64,000 bases of DNA from contig NZ_JBPCZH010000002.1 of assembly GCF_051251085.1 (NCBI RefSeq), positions 248,001 through 312,000 of the forward strand, written 5' to 3'. Below, piece by piece: positions 8,808-17,646 of this stretch; position 1 is the stretch's first letter, and each line of letters begins with the position of its first letter. The translations under genes and the position numbers were made by a program. A model generated the notes under the pieces. The model was not told the DNA's origin and made no database searches. It saw nothing but the letters and a program-made list of their open reading frames with translations. This stretch comes from Cernens ardua. GTDB taxonomy: Bacteria; Pseudomonadota; Gammaproteobacteria; Pseudomonadales; Halomonadaceae.

Positions 8808-9128
8808 GGGAACTCCTGAAGGGGTGTATTTGATGAAAAAGAGAGCGATACCGGCTTTTGACCATCATGAGTCTATACCGGGCTAATGGGGAGTGCCATA
8901 GGTAAGCCTGGCAGTGTGACTAAGGCATAGTGTCAGGAATGAAAAGTCCGTGGGGGAGAAGACGGAGCTTCGCTGAATTTTGAGAAGCAAGGTAGGAAAA
9001 GAACAGAATGACCGTTATAGAATAAAATAAAAATAGAGCAAAAGGAAAGAAGGTCGATACCTGTTGGGCAACGACCCTTTCTGGACAGATGTAACATTAG
9101 CCCATTTGCTTTCAATGTTCCTTGTTTC
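8808..9128. other. Intergenic region downstream of fni
   Basis: No gene or clear terminator recognised. It lies after the fni stop and before the thioesterase start on the same strand, so it should contain the thioesterase promoter. A 91-codon minus-strand frame overlapping fni here has no recognisable content. Confidence 0.35.
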
Positions 9129-10220
9129 TTATGTTCTCTGCTTTCTACGCTGAGCAAACTCAAGCGGGGATATCCCCCTAAGTTCGCAATACTCTTTGAG
9201 AGGGCCACGAATCAACAGGTCAGTCTGTTTGAGTGCATCAATGGAGGCGGCACCGACCATCGTCATTAATAATCGAATCTGTTTTTTCCAGTCTTCTAGT
9301 GTGGCAATCACACTTTCGGTGCCATGAGTGAGCAATTCATGCAGCACAAATCCGGATACCCCTACAGCCTTGGCGCCCAGCGCCAGTGCTTTAACGACAT
9401 CAAGCGGCGTTCTGACCCCACCAGAGGCCAATAAAATAGTCTCCCCGCTCGGCGTATATGCAGACGTGCCTGCAACGAGACTGGCCTCCAGCAAGGAAGC
9501 CACTGCGGATTGCCCCCATCCCTCCAGATAGCCAAGTTCTCGCGCTTCACGACGCTGATTTTCTATCGCGATAAAGTTAGTCCCGCCGCGCCCACTGACA
9601 TCAATAAGGGAAATACCCCTTGCCTGTAACGCTTGAATGGTTGCTTCGCTCATGCCAAAACCTACCTCTTTGGCGATGACAGGAACACTGACATGGCGTT
9701 TGATTTCGGCGATATTATCCAGCCAATGGGTAAAATCGCGGTCTCCCTCAGGCATGACCAGTTCCTGCGGCGCATTAATATGCACTTGTAGTGCATCGGC
9801 CTGGAGCATCTCAACAGCTTTTCTTGCGGCATCAGGTGCAGTACCCGCACCGACATTACCCATAATGAAACCGTCGGGATTCTGTTCCCTTAGAATACTA
9901 AAGGTGGGAGCCAGTTCGGGCTTTTTGAGCGCCGCACTTTGTGATCCTGTGGCAATGGCGACACCGGTTGCCCGCGCAACCTCACCCAGCGCCTGATTGA
10001 TCTTGCCTGTATTGAGGCTTCCGCCGGTCATGCCATTGATATAGAAAGGCAATGGCCACTCGATATCGCCCAATTGTGTGATGAGGGAGACATGATCGCT
10101 GTTCACATTGGGTAGCGAGTGGTGAACGAAGTCAATATGATCAAAATCGTTGATTCTACGTTCTTGATACAGCGCTTCCGCATGAGCGACGTGATCATCC
10201 TTGCGTTGCGAATGGCTCAT
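9129..10220 (-). CDS. fni: Type 2 isopentenyl-diphosphate delta-isomerase (FMN-dependent)
   Basis: Interconverts IPP and DMAPP using reduced FMN, the last step of the lower mevalonate pathway. The 363-residue TIM-barrel protein has RKDDHVAHA at the N-terminus, INGMTGGS, ATGSQSAAL, VKEVGFGMS-like AKEVGFGMS, DVSGRGGTNF and ASGGVRTPLD, all hallmarks of type 2 (Fni) rather than the Nudix type 1 enzyme. Its ATG overlaps the stop of the phosphomevalonate kinase gene by 4 bases (ATGA), so they are translationally coupled. Type 2 enzymes are typical of Firmicutes and archaea. Confidence 0.96.
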   Translation of the reverse strand: MSHSQRKDDHVAHAEALYQERRINDFDHIDFVHHSLPNVNSDHVSLITQLGDIEWPLPFYINGMTGGSLNTGKINQALGEVARATGVAIATGSQSAALKKPELAPTFSILREQNPDGFIMGNVGAGTAPDAARKAVEMLQADALQVHINAPQELVMPEGDRDFTHWLDNIAEIKRHVSVPVIAKEVGFGMSEATIQALQARGISLIDVSGRGGTNFIAIENQRREARELGYLEGWGQSAVASLLEASLVAGTSAYTPSGETILLASGGVRTPLDVVKALALGAKAVGVSGFVLHELLTHGTESVIATLEDWKKQIRLLMTMVGAASIDALKQTDLLIRGPLKEYCELRGISPLEFAQRRKQRT

Positions 10221-11308
10221 GCAGCATGCCTTTTTTCGTTATGTACCTTGAGAGAGAGGGGAAGAATACCGTTATAGGTCCATGCTTCCAACAGAGCCGC
10301 CATGTCATCATGGGCATGGAAAATGGCGATACCACAATCACCACCCCCTGCACCGGATGTTTTTGCAGCGCCCCCATAGTGCTCTGCTTCTTCACACAAC
10401 AGGTGAAGTTCCGGTGTTTCAATATTGGTGGCAGCACTTTGACCCAGCGAATGAAGTAGCCGACGATAGACGCGAATCTGATCCTGAATTGATTGCGTAT
10501 CCGCTTGATCAAAGGCATCGACCATCGCTTTCATGCAGGTCTTTGCACCTGCGAGAAACTCGTCATAATGTGTTTCACTGTTTCCTTTGCGGGACTGAAC
10601 CATGGCAACGAGCGCCGGTGTTGAAGCGGGGGCGCCGGTCCATCCGATCAACAGCCGAAGATCCTGTGGGGCTTTCAAGTGGCGGATATCAAGATGAGGC
10701 CATTCACGCATCAGCATGTCCGTCACTGTTGCGTGCTCACGAGTGTCGCGCGCCCATTGACGATCGAACGCTGTATAGGCTATCCAGCCGCCATAGGCAC
10801 TGGTCGCCAAATCACCACAGGAGCCATTGGGGTGAATATCGATTTGTGCCAATGCCGCCAGTTTAAAGAGCATCAAGGGCGAAAGTGCCAGAGCATAAAA
10901 ACGCGCGAGCGCTTTGATCGTAGCTACTGTGACCGCACCACTTGAGCCCAGACCGTATTTGCGCCCGGATGAATCGTCCAGTTGGCTATCAATATCCAGA
11001 TGGTAGAAGCCGAGCTCGCGCCCCTGCTCCATGGCATAGCGTTCGGTCACATCGATGGCTGAGAGCACATAGGAGAAAGGGTGTTCCTCCTGATCCAACA
11101 CCAGACGTTGATCACCATTCCGGTGCCAGCGTACGGGTAGGCGTCCATATTGATTGGAGGTAAGCGAACCAGCCTTTTCGGAAGGGGTGAGCCGTACTCT
11201 CAAAAAACGGTCAACGGCGACGAGAATAGCTGTATTACCGGGCTCGATAACGGCGTATTCACCCGCTATGTACAGCTTACCCGGCGCTGTTTCCTCAATG
11301 ACTGACAC
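10217..11308 (-). CDS. mvaK2: Phosphomevalonate kinase (GHMP family)
   Basis: Phosphorylates 5-phosphomevalonate to the diphosphate with ATP. The 363-residue GHMP kinase has the N-terminal TAPGKLYIAGEYAVIEPG motif, the ATP loop GLGSSGAVTVAT and the C-terminal TSGAGGGDCG. This resembles the bacterial (Lactobacillales-type) phosphomevalonate kinases. The start is a GTG at 11308, well supported by AGGAGG 7 bases upstream. A 219-base gap separates it from mvaD, whereas it overlaps fni by 4 bases, so mvaK2-fni may have its own promoter. Confidence 0.95.
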   Translation of the reverse strand: MSVIEETAPGKLYIAGEYAVIEPGNTAILVAVDRFLRVRLTPSEKAGSLTSNQYGRLPVRWHRNGDQRLVLDQEEHPFSYVLSAIDVTERYAMEQGRELGFYHLDIDSQLDDSSGRKYGLGSSGAVTVATIKALARFYALALSPLMLFKLAALAQIDIHPNGSCGDLATSAYGGWIAYTAFDRQWARDTREHATVTDMLMREWPHLDIRHLKAPQDLRLLIGWTGAPASTPALVAMVQSRKGNSETHYDEFLAGAKTCMKAMVDAFDQADTQSIQDQIRVYRRLLHSLGQSAATNIETPELHLLCEEAEHYGGAAKTSGAGGGDCGIAIFHAHDDMAALLEAWTYNGILPLSLKVHNEKRHAA

Positions 11309-11527
11309 TCACCACCCTCCTGATGACTGATTTTGTGACTTGATACGTTATACGATGTGAAAGGTTTCTGACTTCATCACTAAATGGTGATGAGTGGCCG
11401 CTAGACTGACTTGATTTTGGCTGAAGTGAATCACATCTGTCGTACGACTGGACACGAGTACCCATTGTAACAAATATGTTTATAACACGTACGTATTAGC
11501 ATGAAGAAGTCGAGGCACCTGATAGTA
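11309..11527. promoter_or_regulatory. Gap splitting the mevalonate operon, with a hairpin
   Basis: No gene. CATCAC (11375-11380) and GTGATG (11387-11392) form a 6-bp hairpin without a T tract. AT-rich sequence near 11470-11500 could hold an internal promoter reading toward mvaK2, but no clean -35/-10 pair was found. Confidence 0.35.
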
Positions 11528-12502
11528 TTAAGCGATTTCAATACCCGGGCCGGGAAGGGCAGTCAACAAAGCCTCTTCCGGGAAATCCCTGGCCAAGTGT
11601 TGGTGCAATACTGGCAAGGTGCTTTTACGTGTAATGATTTTGACGTTGGGACCCGCGTCCATGGTGAAGTAGCACTCATGGCCTTCGGCACGTAACTCGC
11701 GAACCCGTTGCATGGCCATTAAACTGCCTGCTTCCCAATAGCAAAAGGGCGGATTGGCACTGAGCATGGTGGCATGCATACGCATGGCACTTATTTCAGC
11801 CAGTTCGCCCACGCGCGTAAAATCGCCCTCAATAACTGCTTTTTCCATATCGACAAGACGCTGTTGCGCATCTTCTACCCATGCAGAATAAAAAGGAGAG
11901 GTTTCAACAGTGCGCTTCATTCCTTCTCGGCTCGAGACAGGCTTGTGCTTGGCATTGATCACGACCACCAGCATGGCAATTTCATCCAGCAAAGGAGACG
12001 TCAATGGGTAGGCATAGGAGCTTTCGTCGTCATCGCCGGCTTGCCACAGGGCAAAGCCTCCATAAATCGAGCGACTGGCAGAGCCAGAACCCTTGCGTGC
12101 GAGGCGTGAAAGTTCGCGATCATTAAGCTCAAGGCCAATGGCATGTGTAGCGGCGCCTGCCAGTGCAGCAAAGGCTGAAGCCGATGAGGCCAGCCCTGCT
12201 GCAGTGGGAACATGATTATGGGATTCAACGTGGGCTTGCCAATTGACACCCTTCATGTGCCGGATTTTGTCCAGAAACTGTTGGACCTTCAACAATGGAG
12301 TACCCGTAACGACTTCGCCGTCGAGCGTGACCGTATCCTCTCCCACCTGCTCCGAGAAACTGACCTCGGTGGTGGTATGGAATGCATCCAACGTAAGCGA
12401 AAGGCTGCCATTCATCGGTAGAATCAGTGAATCATCCTTTTTGCCCCAATATTTGCTCAGAGCGATATTACTGTGTGCCGTGGCGCGAGCCCGTCTGCTC
12501 AT
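11528..12502 (-). CDS. mvaD: Diphosphomevalonate decarboxylase
   Basis: Converts mevalonate 5-diphosphate to isopentenyl diphosphate with ATP, releasing CO2. The 324-residue GHMP protein begins ATAHSNIALSKYWGK, diagnostic of MvaD, and has the ATP loop AAGLASSASAFAAL, the GSGSASRSIYGGF segment and the catalytic Asp in TMDAGPNVK. Its ATG overlaps the mvaK1 stop by 4 bases (ATGA). It is the committed IPP-forming enzyme of the cluster and makes the pathway assignment firm. Confidence 0.97.
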   Translation of the reverse strand: MSRRARATAHSNIALSKYWGKKDDSLILPMNGSLSLTLDAFHTTTEVSFSEQVGEDTVTLDGEVVTGTPLLKVQQFLDKIRHMKGVNWQAHVESHNHVPTAAGLASSASAFAALAGAATHAIGLELNDRELSRLARKGSGSASRSIYGGFALWQAGDDDESSYAYPLTSPLLDEIAMLVVVINAKHKPVSSREGMKRTVETSPFYSAWVEDAQQRLVDMEKAVIEGDFTRVGELAEISAMRMHATMLSANPPFCYWEAGSLMAMQRVRELRAEGHECYFTMDAGPNVKIITRKSTLPVLHQHLARDFPEEALLTALPGPGIEIA

Positions 12503-13491
12503 GAAAGGGTATCCTTGACCAAGTGTTCTGGTGCCTGATGGTTTTCAAAGGAGTGAATCCAGACGCGTTGCGCACCTGCCTGATACAAGGCATCCGAGAC
12601 TTTGTCAGCACTCTGTGCATCACGGCAAAGTGCCAGCATGCAACCGCCACCGCCACCGCCGGTGAGCTTCGCGCCCAGTGCACCATGCTGGCGCGCAGCG
12701 TTAACCAGTGTTTCCAGCTCAGGACTGCTTACGCCCAGGCGGGATAGCGTTTCGTGTGCTGCATTGAAGGTCTTTCCAAGGGTTATCAGATCATCATTAT
12801 CGATACTTCGTTTTGCCTCACGGGTGAGTTCACCCAGGTACTGTATCTCCGGTTCGACCTGATCGCGCTGTTGCTCAAATCTACGCCGTACCGCTGCCAC
12901 GGTTTCCCGGGTTCCACCCTTGATGCCCGTATCTGCAATAACGATATAGCCCGAGAGCCTGATTTCCACATCGGTAAAGTTGCCCTGATGGAAATGGACG
13001 GCGTGTTGTGATGTCGTGGTAACAGCATCCAGTCCACTGGGTTTGCCATGGGCAATGCGTTCAGAGATTTGTACCAGATCGAATAGCGATTGACGGGTAA
13101 GCGGTGTGTCATGGAGGTCGTGAATTGCTTTTACAACCGCGCCTGCCACAGCCGCACTGGAGCCCATGCCGCGCTCAGCAGGGACTTCACTGTCAATATG
13201 AATCACTAGACCTTGTGTATCACTGTTCAGCTGCTCAAGACTGGCATCCAATGCTGCGCGGATACCTGACAGCGGCTGGGGGAGTTCACTCATGGGGCCA
13301 TCGTAAATTCTGCTTTTGAACCATGCTGGCCCACTGCCTCGCGTGACACGGGCATGCATCGTGATGCCCAATAAAGGGATTGCGATGGCAGGTTCGCCAT
13401 ATACGACGGAATGTTCACCGATAAGAATGACTTTCCCGCTGGTCGTTCCGTAGCCGACTCGTTGGGAAAGTGTTCGCTGCTCGCGTTGCAT
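12499..13491 (-). CDS. mvaK1: Mevalonate kinase
   Basis: Phosphorylates mevalonate to 5-phosphomevalonate, first gene of the lower mevalonate operon. GHMP motifs are SGKVILIGEHSVVYG near the N-terminus, ERGMGSSAAVAGAV for ATP and LTGGGGGGCML at the C-terminus; KPSGLDA is the conserved active-site stretch. The frame is open to a GTG at 13539, but the ATG at 13491, with GGAAC 8 bases upstream, gives about 330 residues, nearer the family norm. It is coupled to mvaD by a 4-base overlap. The HMG-CoA synthase and reductase genes are not in the window. Confidence 0.95.
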   Translation of the reverse strand: MQREQRTLSQRVGYGTTSGKVILIGEHSVVYGEPAIAIPLLGITMHARVTRGSGPAWFKSRIYDGPMSELPQPLSGIRAALDASLEQLNSDTQGLVIHIDSEVPAERGMGSSAAVAGAVVKAIHDLHDTPLTRQSLFDLVQISERIAHGKPSGLDAVTTTSQHAVHFHQGNFTDVEIRLSGYIVIADTGIKGGTRETVAAVRRRFEQQRDQVEPEIQYLGELTREAKRSIDNDDLITLGKTFNAAHETLSRLGVSSPELETLVNAARQHGALGAKLTGGGGGGCMLALCRDAQSADKVSDALYQAGAQRVWIHSFENHQAPEHLVKDTLS

Positions 13492-13571
13492 TAGGTTGTT
13501 CCAGTACTCATGTGACCACACCCCGATCACGTCGCCCACCGGTACCGCTATTTCGCTGGCACCCCTATTCC

Positions 13572-13605
13572 TTCACCACCACTCGTTCTTCACCATCACT
13601 CGTTC
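13572..13605. repeat. 17-bp tandem repeat upstream of mvaK1
   Basis: TTCACCACCACTCGTTC (13572-13588) is followed directly by TTCACCATCACTCGTTC (13589-13605), one mismatch in 17, and by a decayed third partial copy. On the minus strand it lies about 80 bases before the mvaK1 start, where a regulator site or leader element could be. Confidence 0.6.
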
Positions 13606-14035
13606 GTCAGCACTACTCGATTTATCGCTACCGCTTTGCCGTGATCGTATCTTCAATAACGCTATTTTATCTGTATCGTTTATAACGTTTACCAGTGAAG
13701 CAATTATCTCCGCAAAACAATTGTCTCTGTACAACCATTATTCATTCCTGCGCAACAGGGATAATGGATCGGTGTCCTGCTCGGCCAGTGCAATCGCTGG
13801 CCGTCATGGTGACCGCTATTATCTGTGGCTGTATTGGAGCCGCCGATGTATTGCGCATGGCTTCAATAGTCAGGTATTTAGCGTTCGCGTTGGGCGTACA
13901 TGGTCATGTTTGCCATAGGGTACACGATTCGAGGGGTGGACCGCATCTTTCATGGCAATCAAATTGCATTGGGTTGCAGGAATTTTTGATGTAATGGCGC
14001 GGAAAGGGAAATGGCAGGTAATCCTGATAAAAAGC

Positions 14036-14044
14036 TGGTATACT
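14036..14044 (+). promoter_or_regulatory. Extended -10 promoter, probably for trhO
   Basis: TGGTATACT (14036-14044) is an extended -10 element, followed by a GC-rich CTGCGCCC discriminator of the kind found in growth-rate-controlled promoters. The -35 at 17 bp is poor (AGGTAA), as is usual with an extended -10. It would give a leader of roughly 240 bases before trhO. Confidence 0.5.
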
Positions 14045-14290
14045 CTGCGCCCAAAAAATACCGTTGACCATGGGTAGAACATAGAGTCATGAATGGGCCA
14101 TAAAGGTTGATTTCGCATTGCTGGCGAGTGTTTGTAGCTGGCATGAAGATTTTATCATCTGCATCGAAGTCTGTTCGTCCCCTATGATCTCATTCTCAAC
14201 GTATCAGATATTCAACAAGCCATTTTCAAGTACATCTTGCATGTACATCACGGTCAGCCCTTTACGCGGGCACCTACTGTGGAGAAAACC

Positions 14291-15313
14291 ATGACAACCG
14301 AGTCAGTGCAGGACGCATCCCTGAATAGCCACCCTTCTGTGGATACTCCGAATACCCGGTCCGATCACACCATGTCGGATACTTTGAGTGCAGAACACCC
14401 TATTGTGGTATCGGCACTTTATCAGTTCGTCCACCTGGACGATTTTGAAGCATTGAGAGATCCCTTGCGTGAATTCATGTTGAAGCATGATATCAAGGGT
14501 ACATTATTGCTTGCGTTAGAAGGTATCAACGGTACTGTGTCCGGTTCACGGGAAGGAATTGATGCCCTGTTGTCATGGTTCGAACAGGATGGCCGCTTCA
14601 ATGGGCTCGAATACAAGGAATCCTTTTGCAGCAAACATCCTTTTTATCGTACCAAGGTAAAACTCAAGAAAGAGATTGTAACGTTGGGTGTGGATGGGGT
14701 GGATCCCAATAGCAAAGTGGGCACTTATCTGGAACCGGAGGAGTGGAATCGCTTGCTGGAAGATCCTGAAGTTTTGCTGATCGATACGCGTAATGATTAT
14801 GAAGTGGATATTGGCAGCTTTGATGGTGCAGTTGACCCGAAAACCAAAACATTCCGTGAATTTCCCGAGTATGTGAAGAACAATGTGGACCCAACCAGGG
14901 TTAAAAAGGTAGCCATGTTCTGCACGGGAGGAATTCGTTGTGAAAAAGCGTCCAGCTATATGTTGAGTGAGGGCTTCGAAGAGGTATATCACCTGAAAGG
15001 GGGAATACTTAACTACCTCAAGGAAATTCCTCAAAGCGAGAGTAAATGGCATGGCGAATGCTTTGTATTTGATAATCGTGTTGCGGTAAATCATGATCTT
15101 GCACAAGGTCAATATGACCAATGCCATGCGTGCCGGCATCCGGTGTCAAAAGAAGATCGTGAATCAGAACAGTATGTGCCGGGTATCAGCTGCCCATATT
15201 GCTGGGATTCATTGCCAGAAAAAACACGTAAAAGTGCTATCGAACGGCAGAAGCAGATTGACCTCGCCAAGGCACGTAACATGCCTCATCCCATTGGACA
15301 TACACAGCGTTGA
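14291..15313 (+). CDS. trhO: tRNA uridine(34) hydroxylase, rhodanese-like
   Basis: TrhO (YceA) installs 5-hydroxyuridine at the wobble base U34 of tRNAs using oxygen. The 340-residue protein has the N-terminal ferredoxin-like domain (VVSALYQFV, LALEGINGTVSG), a rhodanese domain with the active-site loop MFCTGGIRCEKA, and a C-terminal cysteine cluster (CHAC, CPYCWDSL). The open frame starts at 14237, but the ATG at 14291 with GGAG 7 bases before it is preferred; an ATG at 14372 lacks a ribosome site. It is monocistronic, ended by the terminator at 15342. Confidence 0.94.
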   Translation: MTTESVQDASLNSHPSVDTPNTRSDHTMSDTLSAEHPIVVSALYQFVHLDDFEALRDPLREFMLKHDIKGTLLLALEGINGTVSGSREGIDALLSWFEQDGRFNGLEYKESFCSKHPFYRTKVKLKKEIVTLGVDGVDPNSKVGTYLEPEEWNRLLEDPEVLLIDTRNDYEVDIGSFDGAVDPKTKTFREFPEYVKNNVDPTRVKKVAMFCTGGIRCEKASSYMLSEGFEEVYHLKGGILNYLKEIPQSESKWHGECFVFDNRVAVNHDLAQGQYDQCHACRHPVSKEDRESEQYVPGISCPYCWDSLPEKTRKSAIERQKQIDLAKARNMPHPIGHTQR

Positions 15314-15754
15314 AGTAAACTCCAGCGTTCATGATAAAAAGGCAGCCTCTATGGGCTGCTTTTTTTATAGATTTTTTATAAGTAAAGTTCGACGCTTTCT
15401 TCATCCCGGCTATTTACCTTTCGTCTTATTCTTGAGTTTCCAAGCAGGGTTGAAAAGAATTTATTTCTCCTCGGGTATAGCCTGGGTTAGGCACCCTATA
15501 TGGGTGGATTGATTAACGTAACCGGTTGCCAATCAAGGAACACCCGCGTTAAAACATTGCTCCCCCTATTAAAGCTTGGTACAAAAGTGCTATTGATAGC
15601 GCTTTTTCATGAATTGTTGAAATGGTTCAAGACGTATTTTCGCTGTATGAACTGCGATGATTGATGAATGAGTGCCATCAGGAACAGAATTCAGGAATGG
15701 TTAAGTATTCGTACAATCCTGTTTTGGTAATAACCAGATGGTAGGTGAGGGCAG
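15314..15754. other. Intergenic region after trhO
   Basis: Holds the trhO terminator and, at 15492-15506, a small hairpin (CACCC/GGGTG). No gene recognised in the remainder. It should carry the promoter of the YbaK-like/cls pair. Confidence 0.4.
15342..15366 (+). terminator. Rho-independent terminator of trhO
   Basis: GCAGCC (15342-15347) pairs with GGCTGC (15354-15359) and is followed by seven T; an A run before the stem pairs with them, so it could work in both directions. Confidence 0.9.
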
Positions 15755-16234
15755 ATGAGTTTCGAATCGGTCAAGGCATTTCTCGCCCAAAGGGCACCTG
15801 AGGTACCGGTGACAGAGATCAGTGAAAGCACCGCTACGGTTGAAGAGGCAGCCAGGGCTTATGGGGTACGTCCCGGCCAAATAGCCAAGACACTCTCCTT
15901 CCGTATCGATGGTGGAAAACCTATCTTGATCGTCGCCCGTGGTGATACCCGGATCGATAACCGCAAAATTAAAAACACGTTTGGTGGCAAGGCCAAAATG
16001 CTCTCTGCCGATGAGGTTGTTGCCTATACCGGTCAACCCATCGGAGGCGTTTGTCCCTTCGACTTGCCCCAGTCCTTACCCGTCTATTGTGATGTTTCCC
16101 TTAAATCCTTTGAGGTTGTGATGCCCGCTGCAGGATCGACTCATAGCGCTGTAGAAATTTCGCCTGAACATTTGATGACACTGGTCAACGGTGAGTGGGT
16201 GGATGTGTGCAAATTGCCGGAGACATCTGTATGA
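15755..16234 (+). CDS. YbaK/ProX-type aminoacyl-tRNA deacylase
   Basis: A 159-residue protein of the YbaK/EbsC/ProX editing family, which hydrolyses mischarged aminoacyl-tRNA in trans. Visible family features are AYGVRPGQIAKTLSFR, the conserved Lys in that strand, ARGDTRIDNRK and the IGGVCPF active-site loop (GxxxP-type). This arrangement matches the YbaK-like proteins often seen in Halomonadaceae and pseudomonads; the substrate (Cys- or Ala-tRNA-Pro, or other) cannot be resolved. The ATG follows GGTGAGGGC. Its stop overlaps the start of cls (ATGA), so the two are co-translated. Confidence 0.88.
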   Translation: MSFESVKAFLAQRAPEVPVTEISESTATVEEAARAYGVRPGQIAKTLSFRIDGGKPILIVARGDTRIDNRKIKNTFGGKAKMLSADEVVAYTGQPIGGVCPFDLPQSLPVYCDVSLKSFEVVMPAAGSTHSAVEISPEHLMTLVNGEWVDVCKLPETSV

Positions 16235-17646
16235 GTGCCATTTCGTGGTTGGGGCTTATCGTTATCCTGCTTCATATTGCAGGCATTATCGCTGCGATTG
16301 ATGCCGTGTTTCGTGCGCGAACAGCGCAAGGCTCTATTGCCTGGGCAGTATTGTTGATCAGTTTTCCCTACTTTGCGCTGATCCCTTACTTTATTTTCGG
16401 GAGTTCCCGGTTTGGTAATTACGTTCAGGCGCAGCGTAAGGAGAGAGAACGCCTGCGCGAACAGGCCGATGCATTACCCTGGCAACCCGACCTTTCCCAC
16501 CAGGCTACCGGGAATTTGCCGGCGACGGCACGCCTGACCCACATGCCTACCATGGAAGGGCACACGGTCAAATTGTTGATAAATGGGGACGCCACGTTCA
16601 AGGCCATTTTTTCAGCGATCGAAAAAGCTCAGCATCATGTCATCGTGGAGTTTTTTACCGTTCTTGATGATGATCTCGGTGAACAGTTGTTTGAACGTTT
16701 GCTGGAGCGGGCGGCTGCCGGTGTGACGGTCTATTTTCTATGTGATGGAATCGGTAGCCATGCACTCCCGCATTCCGCGATTGCACGTCTACGGAAGGGA
16801 GGCGTGAAGGCATACAAGTTTGTGACTCAACGAGGTATTGGGGTCAATCGTTTTCAGGTCAACTTCAGGAATCACCGTAAGCTGGTCATTGTCGACGGAG
16901 AGTCAGCCTTCGTGGGGGGGCATAATGTCAGTGATCTTTACGTGGGGAAAAAACCGCCGTTATCCCCCTGGCGCGATACTCATATTGAAATTCATGGGCC
17001 CGTCATTGATTGTTTGCATTACTCTTTTGCCGAAGACTGGTTCTGGAGTGCCGGCGAATTACCGGAAATTCATACGTCCAGCCACGCTCATAAAGGAGGA
17101 ATGTTGTGTCAGGCACTTCCGACAGGGCCTGCCGATCAGGTTGATATCTGCATTCAGCAGCTGTTGGAAATCATCGGCAAGGCGCAGCATCGCCTATGGA
17201 TGAGCACGCCGTATCTGGTGCCTGATGAAGCAGTGATGGAGGCGTTGAAACTGGCGGTCAATCGTGGTGTAGACGTGCGCATAATTGTTCCCGCACGGGC
17301 GGACCATGAGATTGTGTATCTGGCCAGCCGCCTGAGCGTACGGCGTTGTATAGAGGCCGGAATGCGTATTTTCCGTTTTCAGCCCGGGTTCGTGCATCAA
17401 AAGGTATGGTTAATGGATGATGAGTGTGCCGTCATTGGTAGTGCTAACCTTGATAACCGTTCCATGCGTCTTAATTTTGAATTAATGGTCGCGACTTTCG
17501 ACCCAACGTTTGCAGCGCAGGTCGCCGAGATGTTGGAGGATGATTTTTCAAAATCAAAAGAAGTGCGGCAGGCCCATCTGGATGCTGTCCCAAAATGGCA
17601 TCAGATAGGGGAACATATAGCACATCTCTTTGCGCCGATTCTTTAA
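16231..17646 (+). CDS. cls: Cardiolipin synthase, phospholipase D family
   Basis: Makes cardiolipin from two phosphatidylglycerol molecules at the inner membrane. The 471-residue protein has two N-terminal membrane segments (residues about 5-25 and 35-60, ending in PYFIFGS) and two HKD motifs: HRKLVIVD, and HQKVWLMDD followed by GSANLDNRS. This is the ClsA layout. The start ATG at 16231, inside the stop of the upstream YbaK-like gene, has CGGAG before it; the open frame continues further upstream only through that gene. Its stop shares the TTAA at 17643-17646 with the convergent LAB_N gene. Confidence 0.94.
   Translation: MSAISWLGLIVILLHIAGIIAAIDAVFRARTAQGSIAWAVLLISFPYFALIPYFIFGSSRFGNYVQAQRKERERLREQADALPWQPDLSHQATGNLPATARLTHMPTMEGHTVKLLINGDATFKAIFSAIEKAQHHVIVEFFTVLDDDLGEQLFERLLERAAAGVTVYFLCDGIGSHALPHSAIARLRKGGVKAYKFVTQRGIGVNRFQVNFRNHRKLVIVDGESAFVGGHNVSDLYVGKKPPLSPWRDTHIEIHGPVIDCLHYSFAEDWFWSAGELPEIHTSSHAHKGGMLCQALPTGPADQVDICIQQLLEIIGKAQHRLWMSTPYLVPDEAVMEALKLAVNRGVDVRIIVPARADHEIVYLASRLSVRRCIEAGMRIFRFQPGFVHQKVWLMDDECAVIGSANLDNRSMRLNFELMVATFDPTFAAQVAEMLEDDFSKSKEVRQAHLDAVPKWHQIGEHIAHLFAPIL

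Larger units (their letters stand above)
13492..14290. other. Long intergenic region between mvaK1 and trhO
   Basis: About 800 bases with no recognisable gene; the open frames here give no family-like protein. It separates the divergent mevalonate operon and trhO. It holds a 17-bp tandem repeat near the mvaK1 side and an extended -10 promoter on the plus strand (both listed separately). The rest shows nothing I can name; a degraded gene or a small RNA cannot be excluded. Confidence 0.4.

Noticed and set aside
10282..10866. 194-codon open frame opposite mvaK2
   Set aside because: Lies entirely antisense inside a well-supported gene and has no recognisable domain.
13496..13918. 140-codon open frame between mvaK1 and trhO
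   Set aside because: Composition is not that of a protein; frame includes the 17-bp tandem repeat; no ribosome site.
14573..15139. 188-codon frame antisense to trhO
   Set aside because: Shadow of trhO; no known domain.
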